This document shows positions 7,465-12,261 of a DNA stretch of 12,261 bases, one piece after another. The stretch is taken from NCBI GenBank assembly GCA_041689775.1, contig JBDNFP010000365.1:1-12261 (forward strand), read 5' to 3'. This DNA comes from JBDNFP01 sp041689775. GTDB taxonomy: Bacteria; Bacteroidota; Bacteroidia; Cytophagales; Spirosomataceae. Numbering within the stretch: position 1 is the stretch's first letter; the number at the start of each line of letters is the position of its first letter. The position numbers and the translations under genes were made by a program. Under the pieces are notes generated by a model. The model saw only the letters and a program-made list of their open reading frames with translations. It was not told the DNA's origin and did no database searches.

Positions 7465-8724
7465 TTATCCACGTACCAATTCCAAAATTGTGATCTCGGG
7501 TAGTATCCCCACACGGCCCGGATATCCAATATACCCAAAACCCCGATTTACGTATAAACTCTGGTTCTCTTCTTGGTACAAACCTGCCCATTCTTTGTAG
7601 CGATATTGTACCGGACTCCATTTGAGGCCAGGAATATCTATACCAAACTGCATGCCGTGTGTGTGACCCGCCAACGCAAGATCAATATCTTTATACTGCG
7701 CACGCACCTGCTCCTTCCAGTGACTTGGATCGTGTGATAGCAATATCTTTACCTCATAGTCTTCTGCTCCCTGATAGGCTTTTGCCAGATCACCGTACTT
7801 GGCAAAACCTCCTGCTCCCCAGTTTTGGATTCCAATGAGGCCGATTTCGGCACCATCAACCCGTATCGGACGATTTTCATCCAGCATCAGGTTCCAACCC
7901 ATCAATCGATGCGCTTCTTTAAGATCTTCCAGGTTACGTACTTTTGCATCTTTTGACGAAAAAGGAGCGTAGTCGCCATAATCATGATTACCAAAAATGG
8001 AGTATACCCCAAGCGGTGCTTTCACTTTATCGAAAACAGAGACATAGTCCCGAACTTCTTCCGCCCGGTCATTTACTAGGTCCCCCGTGAAAAAAGCGAT
8101 ATCTGGTTTTTCTTTCATCAACATTTCTACCCCGCCTTTGACCGCTGTTTTGTTAAAGAAGCTACCCGAGTGAATATCCGACAGCTGAGCGATTTTTATT
8201 CCTTCGAACTCTTTCGGGAGGTTTTTAAGCACCAGCCTCACCCGGCGAATCCGGTAATCGTGTGCTCCGGAAATGATCCCAAACGCAAATGTTCCTAAAA
8301 GACTCCCCCCTGCTACTAAGGCCGTGGCAGCCATAAACTCCGAGCGCGGAATACGAGGAGCCGCAGGATCAGCGGGTGCCGCAGGCGCTACCGAAGGAAT
8401 AAAGTAGCTAAGTACCCATTGAAAAAAACGACGAACATCGTCGATAAACAAAAAGGTAATGGCAAATAGTTTAGCAAAGTAGGGTAGAGCTATGCCCGCA
8501 AAAACAAAATTACGGACCGTACGGCTAAATATGTCGGGGGGTAATAACTGTACTAAAATATAGACTACCAGTGTCAGGACCGAAAATCCCCAATAAATAC
8601 CGGATACCCAACGCTGTGTTCCCAGTGACGAGGTGCGTAGCAAGGTTCTGACGGCTTGCCAAACGTACCAGTCAATGGCGAATAGTATAAACGTGAGTAG
8701 TATGAAGAAAACTGAGCGATTCAT
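7465..8724 (-). CDS. Membrane-anchored calcineurin-like metallophosphoesterase
   Basis: A 419-residue protein with an N-terminal membrane region and a C-terminal metallophosphoesterase domain of the YaeI/YkuE-like kind. Hydrophobic segments at about residues 4-24, 42-62, 74-94 and 132-152 suggest four membrane spans, with a Pro/Ala-rich linker at 110-127 before the last. The catalytic domain has all the metal-ligand motifs: LSDIHSG (Asp183, His185), FTGDLVND (Asp215), FGNHDYGD (Asn246, His247), LSHDPSHW (His331) and AGHTHGMQ (His354, His356). It should therefore be an active dinuclear metal phosphohydrolase. Relatives include YaeI-like enzymes linked to lipid phosphate hydrolysis, but the substrate here cannot be read from the sequence. 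The ATG at 8724 begins just before the first membrane span. It is divergent from the small gene at 8905. Confidence 0.93.
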   Translation of the reverse strand: MNRSVFFILLTFILFAIDWYVWQAVRTLLRTSSLGTQRWVSGIYWGFSVLTLVVYILVQLLPPDIFSRTVRNFVFAGIALPYFAKLFAITFLFIDDVRRFFQWVLSYFIPSVAPAAPADPAAPRIPRSEFMAATALVAGGSLLGTFAFGIISGAHDYRIRRVRLVLKNLPKEFEGIKIAQLSDIHSGSFFNKTAVKGGVEMLMKEKPDIAFFTGDLVNDRAEEVRDYVSVFDKVKAPLGVYSIFGNHDYGDYAPFSSKDAKVRNLEDLKEAHRLMGWNLMLDENRPIRVDGAEIGLIGIQNWGAGGFAKYGDLAKAYQGAEDYEVKILLSHDPSHWKEQVRAQYKDIDLALAGHTHGMQFGIDIPGLKWSPVQYRYKEWAGLYQEENQSLYVNRGFGYIGYPGRVGILPEITILELVRG

Positions 8725-8793
8725 ATTCGAAAAATATCATTACAAGACACACCTTATGTGTTGACGTATAACATTGGATTCTTTTTTCTTGTT

Positions 8794-8801
8794 CAAAACT
8801 A
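8794..8801 (-). promoter_or_regulatory. Candidate -7 element for the metallophosphoesterase gene
   Basis: Reading leftward, TAGTTTTG fits TAnnTTTG and lies about 70 bases before the ATG at 8724. No TTG is seen at the usual distance upstream, so the support is one element only. Confidence 0.28.
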
Positions 8802-8841
8802 CTTGCGCGAAGATACAGAGGGCTTTTTATAAGGATAAACC

Positions 8842-8872
8842 TTGGTCTGACGCGGTCAAACGGTTAATTTTG
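8842..8872 (+). promoter_or_regulatory. Promoter of the small gene at 8905
   Basis: TTG (8842-8844), 20 bases, then TAATTTTG (8865-8872) fit the Bacteroidota TTG-N17-23-TAnnTTTG promoter well. The predicted start site falls about 26 bases before the GTG at 8905, which supports that start codon. The site sits in the divergent gap with the metallophosphoesterase gene. Confidence 0.55.
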
Positions 8873-8904
8873 AGCTTTCTAACCGCTTAATATAACATCA
8901 ACAC

Positions 8905-9126
8905 GTGGCCGAATTTGATTTTAAACGCTACCACATACGTTCTATGAATGCCGCCTCAGATGAAGAGCGCGCCGCAATCAATCTTGAATTGAAAGAATCG
9001 TATGCCTCCTTACCCGAGGAAGATAAGCAGGAGTTCAACGTACAGCTTGAAAAGTTTATGATCGTTGAAATGGGACGCCTGAGCAACGACTACGAAGCAA
9101 TAAAGGGCTTGAATAACTCCAATTGA
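8905..9126 (+). CDS. Small acidic helical protein, function unknown
   Basis: A 73-residue protein that I cannot assign to a named family. It has no signal peptide, membrane span or cysteine, so it is probably cytosolic. Residues 17-65 (DEERAAINLELKESY...) are rich in Glu, Asp, Leu and Ala, look almost wholly alpha-helical, and resemble a short helical hairpin broken near SLPEEDKQ. The start is GTG, chosen because a well-formed promoter ends 32 bases upstream and no in-frame ATG occurs before codon 14 (8944). The ATG at 8944 would give a 60-residue product and is the alternative. A weak hairpin with a T-run follows the stop, so this appears to be a single-gene unit between the metallophosphoesterase and the kinase. 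Confidence 0.7.
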   Translation: MAEFDFKRYHIRSMNAASDEERAAINLELKESYASLPEEDKQEFNVQLEKFMIVEMGRLSNDYEAIKGLNNSN

Positions 9127-9136
9127 TTTGCAAACT

Positions 9137-9173
9137 AAAAGCCAGTGAAGACGATCCAGCACGGGCTTTTTTT
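9137..9173 (+). terminator. Weak terminator after the small acidic gene
   Basis: AAAAGCC (9137-9143) pairs with GGCTTTT (9164-9170), a seven-base-pair stem with a 20-base loop, within a seven-T run (9167-9173). It lies 10 bases after the stop. The T-run is convincing, but the stem is short and the loop long. Confidence 0.5.
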
Positions 9174-9251
9174 AATCTATGGCTAATAGAACGGGGCTCG
9201 AACGTGCCATCAAATGATTCAAATGTAATATTTCCTAACCACCGAAAATAT

Positions 9252-9300
9252 TAATAACCATCTAATAAGTGTTAATGACTTGTTAATGAACTCCAAATAA
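9252..9300 (+). promoter_or_regulatory. Phased TAATRA repeats, candidate response-regulator operator
   Basis: Four direct hexamers TAATAA (9252), TAATAA (9263), TAATGA (9273) and TAATGA (9284) are spaced 11, 10 and 11 bases apart. A near-copy, AAATAA, follows 11 bases later at 9295. The last two true copies extend to a shared nonamer, TGTTAATGA (9270 and 9281). One-helical-turn direct repeats are the usual binding layout for OmpR/PhoB-family regulators, and one is encoded just downstream, so autoregulation of the kinase-regulator pair is plausible. A near-consensus -7 element (GTAATTTG, 9313-9320) follows. AT-rich sequence makes chance matches possible. Confidence 0.42.
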
Positions 9301-9346
9301 CACCGAAACCACGTAATTTGGGGCTGATAACTATTTAATTGAACTC

Positions 9347-10591
9347 ATGTCCCGGACAACAATACGATGGCTGGTGCTTTTTTCAGCACTTTCTATCATC
9401 GGTGTAGTAGTGATGCAAATGTATTGGGTAAACAGAACCCTTGATCTCCGTAAGCGGCAGTTTAACCAACGTGTCCACGTGGCATTACAGGATGTAGCAC
9501 AACGGCTCGCACAACTGAATGGGGTGATGCAAAGTACGAATCCAGTCGAGCAGCTTTCTCTTGATTATTTTTTGGTCAATACCAACGCTACTACCCAACC
9601 CGAAGTATTAGAAATTTTTTTGAAAGAATCTTTTCAAAAACACGACCTGATTGCTGACTTTGAAATAGGGATTTATGATTGCACCACCGACCGAATGCGT
9701 TACGGGATGTCAATCAGTACCCGAAACAATGAAAAATCAACGACCACTACCGCTAACTGGATTAAAACAGACAAGTACCCCTATTATTTTGGTATTCGTT
9801 TTCCCCAACAGGAGAACTACTTTGCCGGCGATTTACAAGGTTGGATATGGTCATCAATTCTGGTTCTAATCGCAGTAAGCTTCTTTTCCTACGCACTTTT
9901 TGTGATTCTTCGCCAAAAACAGCTCTCCGAAGTGCAGCGAGATTTCATAAATAACATGACCCACGAGCTTCAAACCCCGATCTCAACCATCCGGATTGCG
10001 GCTGAAGTATTAAACAACCCCACCATTACGAGCCAACCGGAACGACATAGTCGCTACGTTAAAATAGTGGAAGAGGAAATTATGCGATTGCAACTGCAGG
10101 TAGAGATGGTATTAAATATGGCCAAGGCCGAGCGTAACAAGCTGGCGTTGGAAATGGAATGGTTGGATGCTCATGAGCTAATTCAGTCCACCGCACGTAC
10201 CTATGCAAATAGAATTACTCTCGATCTGAAAGCCATATCTCCCTACGTGCAAGCAGATCGACTCCATTTAGGAAACCTTATTAATAACCTAATTGACAAT
10301 GCCCTAAAATATTCCCCAAAGAATCCAAAGGTAACAGTACGAACCTATGATGAAGAAAATAAGGTAGTGCTGGAAGTCTCAGACAATGGTATTGGAATCT
10401 CACCAGAACACCATAAAAAAATATTTCAGAAGTTTTATCGGGTTCCATTTGGTAACGTACATAATGTAAAAGGTTTTGGAATTGGTCTTAGCTATGTCCA
10501 ACAGATAGTAAAGGCTCATCGCTGGAAGTTAAAACTGGAAAGCGAGCCAAACCAGGGAAGTATATTCAGGGTATACGTACCAAAAAAATAA
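9347..10591 (+). CDS. Sensor histidine kinase (RprX-like)
   Basis: A 414-residue inner-membrane kinase of a two-component system. Membrane spans at residues 8-27 and 166-188 enclose a periplasmic sensor region of about 138 residues in which I recognise no named domain. The HisKA dimerisation domain begins near 193, with NMTHELQTP placing the phospho-accepting histidine at 206. The HATPase domain is complete: N box NLINNLIDNALKYS (310-323), G1 DNGIGI (346-351), F box FQKFYRV (360-366) and G2 GFGIGLS (376-382). There is no HAMP domain; the second span runs almost directly into the dimerisation helix. The ATG is just before the first span. The partner regulator starts 74 bases downstream on the same strand. 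Resemblance to Bacteroides RprX is by architecture and partner type; the stimulus is unknown. Confidence 0.94.
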   Translation: MSRTTIRWLVLFSALSIIGVVVMQMYWVNRTLDLRKRQFNQRVHVALQDVAQRLAQLNGVMQSTNPVEQLSLDYFLVNTNATTQPEVLEIFLKESFQKHDLIADFEIGIYDCTTDRMRYGMSISTRNNEKSTTTTANWIKTDKYPYYFGIRFPQQENYFAGDLQGWIWSSILVLIAVSFFSYALFVILRQKQLSEVQRDFINNMTHELQTPISTIRIAAEVLNNPTITSQPERHSRYVKIVEEEIMRLQLQVEMVLNMAKAERNKLALEMEWLDAHELIQSTARTYANRITLDLKAISPYVQADRLHLGNLINNLIDNALKYSPKNPKVTVRTYDEENKVVLEVSDNGIGISPEHHKKIFQKFYRVPFGNVHNVKGFGIGLSYVQQIVKAHRWKLKLESEPNQGSIFRVYVPKK

Positions 10592-10665
10592 CGACCGACC
10601 ACTATTTTATTGGCATATTTGTAGCGTTACAGATATTATTACTAAAACAAACCAACAGCTCGTTC

Positions 10666-11352
10666 ATGAAAGCACGGATTCTATACGTGGAAGATGACCC
10701 AAATCTGGGCTTCGCCACTAAGGACAATCTTGAAGCCTACGAATATGACATTGTTCACTGCACCGATGGGCAAGAAGGTTGGGAGGTCTTCACGAAAGAA
10801 CATTTTGATATTTGTGTGTTAGATGTAATGCTACCTCAAATGGATGGTTTTACACTCGCTCAGCAAATCAGGAAAGCAGACCAACACGTACCTATTCTTT
10901 TTCTTACCGCCAAATCAATGCTGGATGATAAGCTTCAAGGTTTACGGCTCGGTGCTGACGACTACATTACAAAACCATTTAGTATTCAGGAACTGGTCTT
11001 GCGGATTGAAGTTTTCCTGCGGCGCTCCAAATCAGGTTCCTTGATAATTAATCTTGATCCGCACTATAAGATAAGCAACTATAAGTTTGATTTTCAAAAG
11101 CTTACCCTTACCATTGATGAGCTCTCTAATACACTAACGTTCAGGGAAGCCGAGGTACTTAAATACCTCGCCGAACGACCACACGAAGTAATAAAGAGGG
11201 AGGAGTTACTTAAAAGTATATGGGGTGATGATGATTACTTTATGGGACGAAGCCTGGATGTTTTTATTTCACGACTCCGCAAATACCTTTCAGCTGATCC
11301 AGCCATCCGGATTGATAATATCCACGGGGTTGGCTTTCGGATAAGCTGGTAA
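10666..11352 (+). CDS. OmpR-family response regulator (RprY-like)
   Basis: A 228-residue DNA-binding regulator, the evident partner of the kinase just upstream. The receiver domain (3-120) has the acidic pocket Glu9-Asp10-Asp11, the phospho-acceptor Asp53 in LDVMLPQMDG, Thr81 and Lys103 in ITKPF. The C-terminal winged-helix domain (about 137-228) has the TFREAEVLKYL segment (158-168), the recognition helix SLDVFISRLRKYL (196-208), and the closing hairpin IDNIHGVGFRI (216-226) typical of the OmpR/PhoB family. The overall pattern, including the DDDYFMGRSLDVFI region, resembles Bacteroides RprY. The 74-base gap after the kinase is longer than usual for such pairs and contains CATATTTG (10614-10621), one base off the -7 consensus, so a second promoter is possible. 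Phased repeats ahead of the kinase gene are a candidate target. Confidence 0.95.
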   Translation: MKARILYVEDDPNLGFATKDNLEAYEYDIVHCTDGQEGWEVFTKEHFDICVLDVMLPQMDGFTLAQQIRKADQHVPILFLTAKSMLDDKLQGLRLGADDYITKPFSIQELVLRIEVFLRRSKSGSLIINLDPHYKISNYKFDFQKLTLTIDELSNTLTFREAEVLKYLAERPHEVIKREELLKSIWGDDDYFMGRSLDVFISRLRKYLSADPAIRIDNIHGVGFRISW

Positions 11353-11357
11353 ATAAT

Positions 11358-11394
11358 AAAAGTGAGAATTCGTTTTATCTAAATTCTCACTTTT
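11358..11394. terminator. Shared convergent terminator, response regulator / DUF2911 gene
   Basis: AAAAGTGAGAATT (11358-11370) pairs with AATTCTCACTTTT (11382-11394), a perfect 13-bp stem with an 11-base loop. It lies between convergent genes, 5 bases after the regulator stop and 17 bases beyond the stop of the leftward DUF2911 gene. The stem ends in a five-T run on the plus strand and four T on the minus strand, so it can work both ways. Confidence 0.82.
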
Positions 11395-11411
11395 TGATTA
11401 GTAATAGCCTT

Positions 11412-11960
11412 CTAGTTAATCGGTACCGATACCTTAGTCTTATCCCAAGCTAACTCCATAGCTGGAATAGTATCGTTGAATGATATATTAAATTGCTCCA
11501 TCACTGCTTCAAGAGGTTGCACTGGTACATCTACCTGTAGAACATCAAATTTCGGTTCCCGGCTAGCCTCAGAACCAAAGCTTACACCCCAAGAATATTG
11601 CTTCCCATTGAAGATAACCGTCCATTTATCTGCATTTGGAATAGTCCAAAGGGTATACTCACCCGCGGGGAGCAGTTTGCCGTCAATTACCAGCTCATTT
11701 TTAGTCGTAAATGTGGTAGCTTCATTTGCTCCTGTACGCCACACCTCTCCATAGGGTACAAGTCCTCCGAATATTTCGCGGCCCTTCTTGGAAGGTTGGC
11801 TATAAGTAATAGCAATGTCTTTTCCACCTTCAATAAAAGTAACGGTAGACTCGGGACTTACCTTTTTTGTATTCGATTGCATAAATTTAAATGCTACAAA
11901 CACTAGTATGGCCAAAAAGCCAACGATAATGGCGGTCCATCTTACAAATTTATTCATCAT
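11412..11960 (-). CDS. DUF2911 domain protein, membrane-anchored
   Basis: A 182-residue protein with an N-terminal hydrophobic segment (about 8-27) that is a signal anchor or uncleaved signal; the rest is probably outside the cytoplasm. Residues 50-180 match the DUF2911 pattern (Pfam PF11138): ITYSQPSKKGREIFG (51-65), LVPYGEVWRTGANEATTF (67-84), ELVIDGKLLPAGEYTLWTIP (89-108) and a later WTVIFN strand. The family is frequent in Bacteroidota, is likely a beta-sandwich, and has no known activity. The start has two adjacent ATGs (11960 and 11957); either could be used. The gene converges on the response regulator and shares its terminator. The candidate -7 element at 11992-11999 suggests it has its own promoter. 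No catalytic motif is evident. Confidence 0.92.
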   Translation of the reverse strand: MMNKFVRWTAIIVGFLAILVFVAFKFMQSNTKKVSPESTVTFIEGGKDIAITYSQPSKKGREIFGGLVPYGEVWRTGANEATTFTTKNELVIDGKLLPAGEYTLWTIPNADKWTVIFNGKQYSWGVSFGSEASREPKFDVLQVDVPVQPLEAVMEQFNISFNDTIPAMELAWDKTKVSVPIN

Positions 11961-11991
11961 TTCTTAGGTTTGAAGGGTAAAACATATACTT

Positions 11992-11999
11992 CAAATATA
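11992..11999 (-). promoter_or_regulatory. Candidate -7 element for the DUF2911 gene
   Basis: Reading leftward, TATATTTG matches TAnnTTTG exactly and lies about 32 bases before the first ATG at 11960. No TTG occurs at a normal distance upstream (the nearest is 12 bases away), so the -33 part is unsupported. Confidence 0.35.
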
Positions 12000-12061
12000 A
12001 CGATTGGATATCAATATTCCGCCATCTAATTGATTATCAACTAATAAAGAAAATGTATTAA

Positions 12062-12261
12062 ATGACCGTATTTTACAGCATTACCCTACACGCAAAAACG
12101 CACCTTGGTGAGATCCCGGAGCCCGTTGTAATTCTTATACTATTGTGGCGGCTACCTACTTTACTGGGTTTGGAAGCCAGTGGGTGGCGCGGTCGGAGTT
12201 TTGGGGGGAGCGGTATTATTTTGTTTTTTTATGTAGTGATTTACACGCAAAAACGGGCCCT
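12062..12261. other. Right-edge region without an assignable gene
   Basis: Two frames are open here, and neither is recognised. On the plus strand, ATG at 12062 follows an A-rich stretch and stays open to the edge (66 codons), encoding two short hydrophobic patches separated by a Gly/Arg-rich part (GWRGRSFGGSG). On the minus strand, a frame enters from the edge and stops with TAA at 12163-12161; its tail is Pro/Thr-rich (TAPPKTPTAPPTGFQTQ) and could be the C-terminus of an outside gene. The plus strand is G-rich at 12166-12213, including six consecutive G at 12203-12208, unlike the preceding AT-rich spacer. The stretch 11961-12061 holds only the candidate -7 element of the DUF2911 gene. Confidence 0.2.
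12087..12255 (+). repeat. 14-bp direct repeat pair at the right edge
   Basis: TACACGCAAAAACG occurs at 12087-12100 and again at 12242-12255, exactly 155 bases apart, bracketing the G-rich stretch. The six bases after each copy (CACCTT and GGCCCT) also share three positions, so the repeat may be longer and degenerate. It could be part of a dispersed intergenic repeat, a regulator half-site, or coincidence; the second copy is cut off close to the window edge. Confidence 0.55.

Noticed and set aside
7430..7621. A 63-codon minus-strand frame overlapping the metallophosphoesterase 3' end.
   Set aside because: It runs in another frame through conserved catalytic-domain sequence and has no independent support.
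9675..9869. A 64-codon plus-strand frame inside the histidine kinase gene.
   Set aside because: It is an out-of-frame overlap within the sensor region, with no start signal or recognisable sequence.
1..12261. Frequent GGTACC hexamers (about nine noticed by eye, roughly three expected in random sequence), mostly in the coding regions of gnd, zwf and pgl.
   Set aside because: They fall mainly at Val/Thr/Pro codon junctions, where GTA and ACC codons are favoured, so codon preference explains them better than a regulatory or modification signal.
12062..12261. Plus-strand frame from ATG at 12062, open to the window edge, as a real membrane protein gene.
   Set aside because: The peptide matches nothing I recognise, the frame includes both repeat copies, and an opposite-strand frame is open over part of the same bases, so it is recorded only as an unresolved region.
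1..12261. CRISPR arrays, tRNA or rRNA genes, and phage or defence genes.
   Set aside because: No regularly spaced repeat-spacer pattern, tRNA-like fold or rRNA-like sequence was seen, and the identified genes are metabolic, regulatory or small proteins of unknown function.

Overview
The window looks like chromosome from a member of the Bacteroidota, most likely the Cytophagales. Start codons generally lack a strong Shine-Dalgarno sequence and sit behind A-rich leaders. Several intergenic regions carry the phylum's TAnnTTTG -7 element. The gene content fits too: a DUF2911 protein and an RprX/RprY-like two-component pair. Base composition is moderate (mid-40s % GC by eye). The assignment rests on these signs only; no database was searched.

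Layout. (1) Positions 1-146: the 5' end of a leftward reading frame that resembles the N-terminus of a Bacteroidota DDE transposase, followed by a short divergent spacer. (2) Positions 147-3875: the oxidative pentose phosphate genes gnd, zwf and pgl, all rightward, with a strong hairpin between gnd and zwf. (3) Positions 3876-4045: a convergent gap with a shared terminator hairpin. (4) Positions 4046-8724, leftward: gcvP (full-length glycine decarboxylase P protein), a small secreted lysine-rich protein and a membrane-anchored metallophosphoesterase. (5) Positions 8905-9126: a small acidic helical protein of unknown function with a GTG start and its own promoter. (6) Positions 9127-11352: a sensor histidine kinase and an OmpR-family response regulator, preceded by phased TAATRA repeats that may be an autoregulatory operator. 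(7) Positions 11412-11960, leftward: a membrane-anchored DUF2911 protein. (8) Positions 11961-12261: no convincing complete gene, but a 14-bp direct repeat and a G-rich tract.

How the genes work together. Zwf oxidises glucose 6-phosphate, Pgl hydrolyses the lactone, and Gnd decarboxylates 6-phosphogluconate to ribulose 5-phosphate, so the cluster encodes the whole oxidative branch. Zwf keeps the arginine expected for the NADP 2'-phosphate, while Gnd has Asp-Leu-Asp where NADP-dependent enzymes have Asn-Arg-Ser/Thr. The two dehydrogenases may therefore feed different cofactor pools. gcvP stands alone without gcvT or gcvH. The kinase and regulator form a self-contained signalling module whose stimulus cannot be read from the sequence.

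Most of the window is ordinary core metabolism, and no clearly new multi-gene system was found. The best leads are the phased repeats ahead of the kinase, the Gnd cofactor motif, the small cationic secreted protein, and the repeats at the right edge.
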